This document shows, in pieces, positions 1 through 6,402 of a stretch of 8,291 nt of DNA (the first letter of the stretch is position 1; every line of letters begins with the position of its first letter). The stretch comes from an uncultured Alphaproteobacteria bacterium. GTDB taxonomy: Bacteria; Pseudomonadota; Alphaproteobacteria; Bin95. Both the position numbers and the translations under genes were made by a program. The notes under the pieces were generated by a model. That model worked only from the letters and a program-made list of their open reading frames with translations, was not told the origin of the DNA and made no database searches. The stretch spans positions 1 through 8,291 of the forward strand of contig CAJXVF010000078.1 in assembly GCA_913060845.1 (NCBI GenBank). The letters are read 5' to 3'.

Positions 1-25
1 AGCGTCAGATGTGTATAAGAGACAG
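1..25 (+). other. Nextera Read 1 adapter remnant (Tn5 mosaic end)
   Basis: Bases 7-25 are the 19-bp Tn5 mosaic end used in Nextera tagmentation, and bases 1-6 (AGCGTC) are the end of the Read 1 adapter that precedes it. This is library sequence, not genome; the insert begins at about base 26. The same 25 bases recur in inverted orientation at 8254-8278. Confidence 0.97.
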
Positions 26-78
26 CGCTAAACCCCTTAACGGAGATGCGGGAGGCGTCTCTCATGGAGAATAAATCT

Positions 79-282
79 ATGCGTATTTTTGCTTCCAGCC
101 TGCTGCTTGCCGCAGTGGCACTTCCTGCCTACGCCCATCCGGGCCATGAGGCCGGCGCTTTGGGCGCTGCTCACGACATGCTGCACGCGTTTGGCGGTCT
201 CGACATGATTGCGCTGATGGCGTTGGTTGCTGTTGGTTTCGTGACGTTCCGCATCGCCAAGGGCGCTAAAGCCCGACGCTAA
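79..282 (+). CDS. small exported one-helix protein with HPGHE N-terminus, HupE/UreJ-like fragment
   Basis: This encodes a 67-residue protein. Residues 1-19 form a typical Sec signal peptide (MRIFASSLLLAAVALPAYA), probably cut before HPGHE. The mature part is about 48 residues: a histidine-bearing segment (HPGHE, then AHDMLHAFGGLD), one membrane helix (about IALMALVAVGFVTF) and a basic tail (KGAKARR). An HPGH start followed by a GGLD motif and an AVG-containing helix recalls the first part of HupE/UreJ nickel/cobalt permeases, but those have about six helices and near 190 residues, so this is at most a miniature relative. The ATG at 79 is preferred: GGAG sits 9 bases upstream and the product has a clean signal peptide. 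An ATG at 64, with GGGAGG 8 bases upstream, is a serious alternative; the ATG at 46 is less likely. The gene converges on 298-570, with 15 bases between them. Function is unknown; metal binding is only a guess. Confidence 0.72.
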   Translation: MRIFASSLLLAAVALPAYAHPGHEAGALGAAHDMLHAFGGLDMIALMALVAVGFVTFRIAKGAKARR

Positions 283-297
283 TCTCGGGCTAAATAC

Positions 298-570
298 CTA
301 AACCCGGCGCTGCCCCTCAGGCAAAGGCTTGTCTTCGGCAGCGTCGGGACCCGAATTGGGCCGCTTTCGGCGGATGATAATATCGCCCTCGGGCGTAATC
401 TCCGGCGCTTCATATCCGGGGATGGCGCCGATAAAGCGCTCCATCAGATTAAGCGCCCGCTGCATAGTCTCATCGACCTTTTGGCCAACGGACGGTTCTT
501 CCGACCGCGCCGCCAGTTACACTGCCAAGGCCAGCGCCAATCCGGCTACTGCTGCTGTTTTCTTCCACAT
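298..570 (-). pseudogene. small exported alphaproteobacterial protein interrupted by in-frame TAA
   Basis: Read from ATG at 570 to TAG at 298-300, the minus strand has one frame of 90 codons with a single internal stop, TAA at 517-519. Before it lies MWKKTAAVAGLALALAV, which looks like a signal peptide. After it comes a continuous hydrophilic stretch of 72 residues with EEPSVGQKVDETMQRAL, an amphipathic helix, PGYEAPEITPEGDIIIRRK and a charged Pro/Asp/Glu-rich tail. From memory, the closing 'PE..P.GDIIIRRK' pattern recurs at the C-terminus of small exported proteins of unknown function in Alphaproteobacteria, so the post-stop frame looks genuine. The start lies 24 bases after the stop of the dienelactone hydrolase gene, suggesting a two-gene operon. 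A CAA-to-TAA change would explain the break, either as real decay or as sequence error. A plus-strand open frame over the same bases (329-598) appears to be a shadow. Function unknown. Confidence 0.55.
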
Positions 571-594
571 ATTCCAGATATGGCGATTTAAGGC

Positions 595-1296
595 CTAAAG
601 TCCAAGTGATCTCTGGAAGAACGCCCTGGTCCGATCATTTGCCAGCATGCGCATAGCAGGCACATCGGCACTTGCACCTTCGCGGGCGAATGCGTGGTTG
701 GTGTCCTCATAAACGTGCGTTTCAACGCCTGCGATGGGGCCGAGACCAGCTTCTAGCGCACGCTGGACTGGCAATGGCGTCCAGGGATCAATACCGCCGA
801 TATGCAGCAGCATGGGCGTTTTCAGATTGTCGGCCTCTTTCAAGTAACCTTCGATCCCGACACCGTAATAGCTGACATTTGCGTCTGCCGATCCACGCAC
901 GCCGGAGAGAAAAGCCAGCAGCCCACCGAGGCAATATCCAGACGTCGCGACCTTGCCGGAACATTCCGACATACCGCGCAAATGCGCCACACAAGCTTCG
1001 ACATCTTGCGCCGCCAGATCAACATCCATGCCCTCACGGGTTTTCAGGGCCTGATCACGATGGCCATCGGTCTCCGGGTCGAGTTCGATACCGGGCCGAA
1101 TGCGCCAGTACAGGTCTGGTGCCAGGACAATCAGCCCCTGCTCCGCCCAATGGTCAGCAATGCGACGCATGAAGCGATTAACGCCAAACACCTCCATCAG
1201 GATCACCACCGCAGGTGCGGGGCCAGTGACATTCTTAGGCATGGCCACATATGCGCCCATAGCGCCGACACCGGTCGCGACCTTCGCATTCAGCAT
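595..1296 (-). CDS. dienelactone hydrolase family protein
   Basis: This 233-residue cytoplasmic alpha/beta hydrolase belongs to the dienelactone hydrolase family. The family type enzyme, ClcD, opens dienelactone to maleylacetate in chlorocatechol breakdown, but many members have other ester or lactone substrates. Its motifs line up almost residue for residue with the ClcD set: Glu35 in MEVFGVN, nucleophile Cys122 in GYCLGG, Asp170 in GGIDPW, and His201 in DTNHAFAR. The length is normal, and no signal peptide is evident. The start is supported by AGGAG (plus-strand 1304-1308) about 7 bases upstream of the ATG. The gene is divergent from the cyclase gene (83 bases between start codons) and is followed after 24 bases by the broken small exported gene. 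With no other aromatic-degradation genes in view, the substrate cannot be assigned and the symbol clcD is not justified. It appears intact. Confidence 0.93.
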   Translation of the reverse strand: MLNAKVATGVGAMGAYVAMPKNVTGPAPAVVILMEVFGVNRFMRRIADHWAEQGLIVLAPDLYWRIRPGIELDPETDGHRDQALKTREGMDVDLAAQDVEACVAHLRGMSECSGKVATSGYCLGGLLAFLSGVRGSADANVSYYGVGIEGYLKEADNLKTPMLLHIGGIDPWTPLPVQRALEAGLGPIAGVETHVYEDTNHAFAREGASADVPAMRMLANDRTRAFFQRSLGL

Positions 1297-1379
1297 GAAC
1301 TCTCTCCTGTTGTCTTGATCTATTGTTCAAGCGCAGCATAGCGGGAATTTGGAAGCCTGCGCGAGAGGGAGCCGCATCA

Positions 1380-1997
1380 ATGGCCATGCACAATTTCACA
1401 GACCTGATCACAGCCTATGCCTGGACGTCCCATGACGGCCGCCGGTCCGCAATCGGGAAAAGCATTTGGCAATGGTACGGCAAAACCAAATCCGTATTGG
1501 TGATCGATCTATGCGGATTCAGTAAAAGCTCCACTGATAAGGCCAGCATCCTGGATTTCTTAGCTGTTATCCGCCGAATGCAAGCCGCCGCTTGACCCTT
1601 AGTCTGGCTGTACGAGGGCGACATTGTGAAGATGGAGGCGGACAATTGCTTCGCCGTATTCGACACCCCGGACCAAGCCGTGATGGCTGCTCTTGATCTG
1701 GTTAGTGCGTCCGAAACAATCTGCAGGGATGAAGGTCTGGATCTCAGGCTCTGCTGCGGTATTGAGCATGGGAAGATTTTGTACCTGGAGGAAGAAGACT
1801 TCTTCGGAATGCCGGTAAATGCCGCGTCCAGACTTGGAGAGGATGTAGCAAACGCAAATGAGGTCCTTGTCGGCCCAGGCGCTGTAGCCGCACTTGCTGG
1901 ACATGGTGAAGGCTGGGTCGTGACACCGCATCCAGCAGGGTCTGTCGCGCTGGAGAAGGACGTCATCTGCATCACCCGCCCAATTGCGGAATCATAA
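1380..1997 (+). pseudogene. class III adenylate/guanylate cyclase domain protein, in-frame TGA at codon 72
   Basis: One frame of 205 sense or nonsense codons encodes a stand-alone class III nucleotide cyclase domain (ATP to cAMP expected), broken by TGA at 1593-1595. Numbering across the stop, the catalytic parts are visible: first metal Asp43 in VIDLCGFS; substrate Lys84 and second metal Asp88 in VKMEADNCFAVF; adenine-selecting Asp140 in DFFG; transition-state Asn147 and Arg151 in VNAASRL. The Lys/Asp pair suggests ATP rather than GTP. The stop falls in RRMQAAA*PLV, where relatives, as I recall them, often carry Arg-Pro, so CGA-to-TGA is the simplest explanation. As written, the 5' piece (71 residues) has only the first metal Asp. 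A 3' piece could restart at GTG 1626 or ATG 1632 but would lack it. The start ATG at 1380 has GAGGGAG 8 bases upstream. No membrane segment or sensor domain is visible; residues 1-37 match nothing I recognise. Real inactivation versus sequence error is unresolved. Confidence 0.85.
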
Positions 1998-1999
1998 AC

Positions 2000-2028
2000 T
2001 TGCAGAATCGCTGAGAACCCTTGATAAC
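2000..2028 (+). promoter_or_regulatory. weak candidate promoter for the TRAP operon
   Basis: The 71 bases between the cyclase stop and the TRAP binding-protein start contain TTGCAG (2000-2005, 3 of 6 to TTGACA) and GATAAC (2023-2028, 4 of 6 to TATAAT) with a 17-base spacer. This is the best sigma-70-like pair I can find there, but the match is poor. The operon could also be read through from the cyclase gene. Confidence 0.22.
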
Positions 2029-2068
2029 TGCGGCCAGACGAAATCGACAAATGGGAGGTCTCACGACC

Positions 2069-3073
2069 ATGCGTAAGATTCTACTGGCGGCTGTTGCCGC
2101 CACCGGCCTGCTCGCGACAAGCGTTGCACAGGCGCAGACGCCTACATTCTTCCGGATTGTTTCCGGCAGTGCGGGCGGCAACTACTTCCCGATGGCTGGC
2201 CTTTTGGCGAACGCCATCTCCAACCCGCCCGGCTCACGTGCTTGCGATAAAGGCGGCAGCTGCGGCGTCGCTGGCCTGATCGCTATTGCACAGTCCGCCA
2301 ATGGCTCCGTTGCGAATGTAAACGCGATCCAGTCTGGCGCTGCCGAATCCGGCCTTGCACAGTCTGACGTTGCATTCTGGGCCTATACCGGCACAGGCGT
2401 GTTCGAAGGCAAGACCCCGCTCAAGAAGCTTCGCGCCATCGCGACGCTCTATCCTGAGCACATCCACGTTGTACTGCCAAACGATTCTGTGCTGGCTGCC
2501 CCTAAGAGCCTGAAAGGCAAGCGCGTTGGCGTTGGCCTCCCAGCTTCTGGCGCACAGGTTGGCGCTCTGCTCATTCTTGAAGCCGCTGGCCTCAAGAAAA
2601 ACGTTGACTACATTGCTGAGGAACTGAACACCTCACAGTCCGCTGAACGCCTGGCCGATGGTCAGCTTGATGCGTTCTTGACCGTGACCGGCGCTCCATC
2701 TGCCGGCATCGCACAGCTAGCGTCCACCGCTGGCATGAAGCTGATGAGCCTGCCGGATCCTATCCAACAGGCCGTTATCGCAAAAGCGCCGTTCTACTTC
2801 TCCTCACCAATTCCACAGACGGCTTACGAAAGCATGCCTACTGATGTGAGCACGCTGGCTGTTGCAGCGCAGTGGTTGGTTTCTTCTGATCAGTCCGAAG
2901 AACTGGTCTATGGCATCACCAAGGCGCTTTGGAACAAGAACACTCGCAAGCTGCTGGACCGTGGCCATGCCAAGGGCAAAGACGTACAGACAACGTCTGC
3001 TCTGGACGCCATCGGCATTCCACTGCACCCGGGTGCTGAGCGTTTCTACAAAGAAGCTGGCCTCCTCAAGTAA
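2069..3073 (+). CDS. TAXI family TRAP transporter substrate-binding protein
   Basis: This 334-residue periplasmic protein captures a solute and delivers it to the TRAP permease encoded just downstream. Residues 1-23 are a clear Sec signal peptide (MRKILLAAVAATGLLATSVAQAQ). The mature protein begins with the TAXI-family segment FRIVSGSAGGNYFPMAGLLA. It continues with CDKGGSCGVAGLIAIAQS, NVNAIQSGAAESGLAQSD, and the LKGKRVGVGLPASGAQV segment typical of type II periplasmic binding folds. Cys59 and Cys65 could form a small disulfide loop. Length is normal for the family. The ATG at 2069 is chosen because GGGAGG lies 10 bases upstream and the signal peptide starts there; the longer frame from 2021 would put 16 residues before the signal. 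A strong intrinsic terminator follows 25 bases after the stop. The TAXI family is known for few defined substrates, so none is assigned. Confidence 0.95.
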   Translation: MRKILLAAVAATGLLATSVAQAQTPTFFRIVSGSAGGNYFPMAGLLANAISNPPGSRACDKGGSCGVAGLIAIAQSANGSVANVNAIQSGAAESGLAQSDVAFWAYTGTGVFEGKTPLKKLRAIATLYPEHIHVVLPNDSVLAAPKSLKGKRVGVGLPASGAQVGALLILEAAGLKKNVDYIAEELNTSQSAERLADGQLDAFLTVTGAPSAGIAQLASTAGMKLMSLPDPIQQAVIAKAPFYFSSPIPQTAYESMPTDVSTLAVAAQWLVSSDQSEELVYGITKALWNKNTRKLLDRGHAKGKDVQTTSALDAIGIPLHPGAERFYKEAGLLK

Positions 3074-3098
3074 GCCGCTTCTAGACGATATTGACTAG

Positions 3099-3139
3099 CG
3101 GCCCGGCTGTTCATTGGAACAGCCGGGCCGTTCTTTTTT
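3099..3139 (+). terminator. strong intrinsic terminator between TRAP binding protein and permease
   Basis: A perfect 14-bp GC-rich stem (3099-3112 pairing with 3117-3130) closes a 4-base loop ATTG and is followed directly by TTCTTTTTT (3131-3139). It lies 25 bases past the stop of the binding-protein gene and 25 bases before the ATG of the permease. Placed inside an otherwise co-directional transporter operon, it probably lets only part of the transcripts reach the permease, giving more binding protein than permease. Read-through or a 3'-end stabilising role are both possible. Confidence 0.93.
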
Positions 3140-3164
3140 GCACGCATTCCGCAGGCATTTGACC

Positions 3165-4682
3165 ATGGCGACAAACGATCCAGCAGGCTCTAACGATAAG
3201 TCCGTAGGCGCATTCACGCTAACGGAAGAAGAAGCCGCCCGTATCGAAGAGCTAGAAGCGCAATACGATCCGGAAATGAATTTCCGCACCGTGGCGCCGT
3301 GGCTTCGGACTGCGATCACTTGGTCGCTCGTCCTGCTTGGGCTGTACCATTTCTATACCGCCGGTTTCGGCATCCCCCGTGAGCAATGGCACAAAGGCAT
3401 TCACTTGGCCGCAGTACTCGCGTTGATCTTCATGAGCTTTAGCGTCCTGCGCCGGAATGACCGCGCGGCACTCAACGTTAGTCCATTCCGCCCAGGCGGC
3501 GTCCCTTGGTATGATTGGGGCTTAGCTTTAGCCGCCCTTGCCGCCGCACTTTATGTGCCCATGACATTTACTGGCATGTCCTGGCCGCTGCAATTGGAAG
3601 AAATGAACTTCCGCATCGGCTCGCCAACAACGTCTGACTTGGTGTTTGGCACCATCCTTATCATCGTGGCGCTTGAAGCCGTCCGCCGGGCCATGGGCTG
3701 GGTGCTGCCGATTGTTGTGATCTGTTTCATCGCCTACGCGATCTTCGGATATTTGAGCCCGATCCAAGTTCTGATCATTCCCCCAGCGACTTGGGGCAAT
3801 CTGGTCAACCATCTCTACCTCACAACGGAGGGCCTTTATGGCGTTCCAGTGAAGGTGATTTCATCCATCGTGTTCCACTTTGTGCTGTTTGGCGTTGTTG
3901 CGCAGAAAATGGGGCTTGGGCAGTTCTTTATTGAACTGGCGCAGGTCGTCGCTGGACGTTTGTCCGGTGGTCCAGCGAAAGTGTCTGTGCTGTCGTCCTC
4001 ACTTTTCGGCACGATTTCTGGTTCCTCCATCGCGAACACCGTAACAACGGGCTCGCTAACCATTCCTGCCATGAAGCGCATCGGCTATCCGCCGCATTTC
4101 GCGGGTGCTGTTGAAGCTGCTTCATCCACCGGCGGACAAATCACGCCGCCGATCATGGGTGCTGCCGCCTTCTTGATGGTCGAGTTCCTGGAAATTCAGT
4201 ACACGACGATCATTCTGGCTGCCGCTACACCGGCACTCATGCACTATATCGCCGTGTTGGCGATGGTTCATTTTGAAGCCAAGCGCCTTGGCATTAAAGG
4301 CTTGTCCCGCGAAGAGGTACCAAGAATCCTCGACGTGCTGAAGCGTGGTATCCATACTGCAATTCCGCTTGTCATTTTGGTCTATGTGCTTTTCGCTGGA
4401 TACACGCCGTATCTGGCAGCTTTCTGGGGCATTACCAGTGCAATTGCTATCGGCTGGCCAAGAATGGCCGCCGGTGCTGCGTTGCTGGTGGCGCCATTCA
4501 TCTACTTCGATCTGATCCAGCTGAAGCTTGATCCTGTCACGCTCAGTCTGTTCGCCGCAGCGCTGGGTATTGGCGTTTTGCGCTGGTCCAAGCAACTCAA
4601 GTGGAATTCGCTGAAAGACGCGTTTGCCATGGGCTCGAAATATGCCCTGCTGTTGGTATCGTCGTTGGCGTTATCACGCTGA
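3165..4682 (+). CDS. TRAP transporter 4TM/12TM fused permease, TAXI type, 5' part (frameshifted)
   Basis: This is the N-terminal two thirds of the inner-membrane permease, which would take solute from the neighbouring binding protein and import it with sodium or protons. An acidic cytoplasmic start (EEEAARIEELEAQYDPEMNF) leads into a DctQ-like four-helix part, then the DctM-like part. Residues about 268-335 hold the signature GTISGSSIANTVTTGSLTIP, MKRIGYPPHFAGAVEAASS and TGGQITPPIMGAAAFL. The ATG at 3165 is chosen, with AGG 9 bases upstream; the longer frame begins at TTG inside the terminator loop and is not credible. True homology ends near GSKYAL (about 4641-4649). The last dozen residues to TGA 4680 are out of frame. 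The rest of the protein continues one frame over, so this and the next entry are one gene, about 750 residues if repaired. Confidence 0.9.
   Translation: MATNDPAGSNDKSVGAFTLTEEEAARIEELEAQYDPEMNFRTVAPWLRTAITWSLVLLGLYHFYTAGFGIPREQWHKGIHLAAVLALIFMSFSVLRRNDRAALNVSPFRPGGVPWYDWGLALAALAAALYVPMTFTGMSWPLQLEEMNFRIGSPTTSDLVFGTILIIVALEAVRRAMGWVLPIVVICFIAYAIFGYLSPIQVLIIPPATWGNLVNHLYLTTEGLYGVPVKVISSIVFHFVLFGVVAQKMGLGQFFIELAQVVAGRLSGGPAKVSVLSSSLFGTISGSSIANTVTTGSLTIPAMKRIGYPPHFAGAVEAASSTGGQITPPIMGAAAFLMVEFLEIQYTTIILAAATPALMHYIAVLAMVHFEAKRLGIKGLSREEVPRILDVLKRGIHTAIPLVILVYVLFAGYTPYLAAFWGITSAIAIGWPRMAAGAALLVAPFIYFDLIQLKLDPVTLSLFAAALGIGVLRWSKQLKWNSLKDAFAMGSKYALLLVSSLALSR
4644..4656 (+). other. frameshift site in the TRAP permease gene
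   Basis: Upstream of this stretch the permease frame has codons starting at multiples of 3 (TAT GCC CTG). Downstream the conserved GIVVGVITLTG is read with codons starting two bases later (GTT GGT ATC). One base, or one base more than a multiple of three, is missing. From memory, family members carry about 13-14 residues between the 'GA/SK.AL' segment and the end of GIIVG, where this sequence has about 7, so a loss of 19 or 22 bases is as plausible as a single-base slip. Confidence 0.8.
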
Positions 4683-5413
4683 CCGGCGTTACGTTCCGGC
4701 TTGGCTTCATGGTGACCCAGGGTGCCTTGGAAACCGTTGATTCAATCCAGGCAATGTTCAGCTTCCTGCCGTTTGACCTGATCGGCGATGGCTCTTCCGG
4801 GCCCTCACTATTTGCCGTAGATGAAGCAACGCTGTTCATCTCCCTGCTCTTCATCGCCATTTCGTGCGTACTGATGGGTGCAGGGCTGCCGACGACAGCG
4901 CTCTACATCATGCTGCAGGCGATTGCGACGCCAGCACTTGCAAACCTAGGCGTAGAGCCATTGGCAGCGCATTTGTTCGTGCTGTACTACGGCGTTCTGG
5001 CGGATTTGACACCGCCTGTGTGTGTGTCGGCTTACGCTGCTGGCGGCATCGCTGGTGCCAATCCGTTCAAGACTGGCACGACGGCGTTCCGACTGGGCAA
5101 CGCCAAGGTCATGGTGCCATTCGTGTTCGTCTACGCGCCAACCATGCTGATCGTGATCGGAGATTTCGACATCCTCGAATATCTCTCCGTCGTCGGAACC
5201 TGTATCGCAGGAATCATGCTACTTGGCGCCGCCCTAACCGGGTTCATGATTGCGCCTATGGGCATGATCTGGCGTCTGATCCTGGCGGCATCCGCAATCA
5301 TGATGGTGGCCCCTAGCTGGTCGTCAAACTGGTGGGGTCTCGCCTTATTGGCGCCTGTCGCAGTGCAACAGTTCTTGGCGCGCAGTAAGCAGACGCCTGT
5401 ATCGGCTGCATGA
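4649..5413 (+). CDS. TRAP transporter fused permease, TAXI type, 3' part (frameshifted)
   Basis: This is the C-terminal third of the same permease, open in a different frame up to TGA 5411-5413. From 4655 onward it reads GIVVGVITLTG, then membrane helices, then the second DctM signature GAGLPTTALYIMLQAIATPAL. Next come GVEPLAAHLFVLYYGVLADLTPPV, SAYAAGGIAGANPFKTGTTAF and a hydrophobic C-terminus (MIAPMGMIWRLILAAS, then VAPSW). These are normal closing segments of TAXI fused permeases. No credible independent start exists: the ATG at 4601 lies in the overlap, where its frame gives unrelated sequence, so I start the entry where homology resumes. The stop overlaps the next start as ATGA at 5410-5413, a classic sign of translational coupling and an argument that the gene was intact and selected until recently, or is intact in the cell. 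Confidence 0.88.
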   Translation, partial: AVGIVVGVITLTGVTFRLGFMVTQGALETVDSIQAMFSFLPFDLIGDGSSGPSLFAVDEATLFISLLFIAISCVLMGAGLPTTALYIMLQAIATPALANLGVEPLAAHLFVLYYGVLADLTPPVCVSAYAAGGIAGANPFKTGTTAFRLGNAKVMVPFVFVYAPTMLIVIGDFDILEYLSVVGTCIAGIMLLGAALTGFMIAPMGMIWRLILAASAIMMVAPSWSSNWWGLALLAPVAVQQFLARSKQTPVSAA

Positions 5414-6402
5414 CGGCGCATCCAACACCGACACGGCGTTCTTTCTTAGCCGAAACAGCCCCTGTCGCCCTCGCGGCGGCGGCGGTGTTGCTGTTTTTCG
5501 GCTGGACGCTGCCGATGCTAAACGTCACGAGCTTCTGGGTGTTCACTGACACCCATTCCGTGATCGGCGGCATTGAGCGGTTCTGGCAGGAAGGCGAGTG
5601 GCTGCTATTGGCGGCGATTGGCGGCTTCGCTGTGCTCTTTCCAGCCGCTAAAATCCTGGTGGCGGGCTGGGCGGTCGTGGACCCACCCGGTGCGCGATCA
5701 ACACTGAAACTGGCTGCCACTATCTCGAAATGGTCCATGTTGGATGTGTTCGTGGTGGCACTGGTGGTGCTTACCGTGAAATCAACCGCGGTTGCAGACG
5801 CGAGCGTCGGCCCTGGTGCCTGGTGCTTTGCCGGCGCTGCCATTCTCTCTTCGCTGGCTATCGCAGGTTTGGCCAAACGCCATATGCCACGCGAGGAATC
5901 AGCGACCAGCACGGCTCTAACCACCCTATCCAAAGCAGGCCGCATCACGAACGAGAGCGCCAACGCGGCAACGATTATCATCCCGGCACTTTGGATTGGC
6001 CTGATTATCGGCGCTGGATTCCTCGCCGTACCAGCGATTTTCGCCGGTGATGAAGCCGGGCGCCCTTTTGCATATACCGCCGCCGCCCGTGTTTTTGAAA
6101 GGCTGGCTTTCGCAGAATGGGGCTTGGCGGCACTCACCGTCATCGCTCTTGTGATTCTAAAAAGCCCCAAACGGCGGATAGTCGCTGCAGCGATGCTGAT
6201 CGCGATCCTGGCGGTGCAGGCGATCTGGCTCCACCCAGAATTGGCCGAGCGCGCCTATGCTCTTTCAGTTGGCCGCGATGTGCCGCCCTCCCCCGCTCAT
6301 GCGATCTACGCCGGGTTGGAGATTTGCAAGCTGGCATGGCTCATAGGCTTGGCCGTGGCCGGATGGCGGAGTTTTAGCGCTGTGCGCAATCTGCAAGCTT
6401 AA
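5410..6402 (+). CDS. PqiA-like / DUF4149-like fused inner-membrane protein
   Basis: This 330-residue integral membrane protein has about eight predicted helices (roughly 17-36, 63-86, 111-127, 137-154, 189-211, 233-251, 257-275, 300-318). Residues 17-155 resemble the paraquat-inducible protein A domain: LPMLNV, DTHSVIGGIERFW, GFAVLFPAAKIL, then KLAATISKWSMLDVFVVALVVLTVK and a GPGAWCFAGAAIL helix. PqiA proteins support envelope lipid traffic with PqiB/MCE partners, none of which is visible here. Residues about 190-318 look like a separate four-helix DUF4149-like module: GLIIGAGFLAVPAIF, VFERLAFAEWGL, QAIWLHPEL, PPSPAHAIYAGLEICKLAWL. A charged linker (about 156-185) lacking any good restart joins them. 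The start overlaps the permease stop as ATGA, so it is probably translationally coupled and its role may be tied to the transporter or membrane. The 3' end overlaps the convergent gene by 29 bases. The PqiA call is fairly firm; the DUF4149 call is weaker. Confidence 0.85.
   Translation: MTAHPTPTRRSFLAETAPVALAAAAVLLFFGWTLPMLNVTSFWVFTDTHSVIGGIERFWQEGEWLLLAAIGGFAVLFPAAKILVAGWAVVDPPGARSTLKLAATISKWSMLDVFVVALVVLTVKSTAVADASVGPGAWCFAGAAILSSLAIAGLAKRHMPREESATSTALTTLSKAGRITNESANAATIIIPALWIGLIIGAGFLAVPAIFAGDEAGRPFAYTAAARVFERLAFAEWGLAALTVIALVILKSPKRRIVAAAMLIAILAVQAIWLHPELAERAYALSVGRDVPPSPAHAIYAGLEICKLAWLIGLAVAGWRSFSAVRNLQA

Noticed and set aside
283..297. Possible bidirectional terminator between the converging genes
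   Set aside because: Only a 4-bp CGGG/CCCG pairing with a 13-base loop and no T-tract can be found around 286-305.
329..598. 89-residue plus-strand open frame
   Set aside because: It lies antisense to a frame with a signal peptide and conserved-looking tail, starts without a good ribosome-binding site and has no recognisable protein character.
1297..1379. Divergent promoters between hydrolase and cyclase
   Set aside because: I looked on both strands and found no hexamer pair with acceptable spacing; promoters must exist, but they cannot be placed from sequence alone.
517..1595. Stop-codon recoding (TAA or TGA read as an amino acid)
   Set aside because: TAA and TGA clearly end other intact genes here, including TGA in the ATGA and GTGA overlaps and TAA after the binding protein. 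No selenocysteine-type hairpin or reason for Sec in a cyclase is visible.
3114..3164. N-terminal extension of the permease starting at TTG
   Set aside because: The TTG is in the loop of the intrinsic terminator and the added residues are hairpin-encoded; the ATG at 3165 fits the family start.
4601..4648. Independent start of a second permease gene at ATG 4601
   Set aside because: The first 16 residues in that frame are unrelated to the family, while the other frame gives good homology over the same bases; a frameshift explains it better.
5313..6170. 285-residue minus-strand open frame opposite the PqiA-like gene
   Set aside because: It is low-complexity in Ala/Ser/Thr with no domain and mirrors the codons of a real membrane protein gene.
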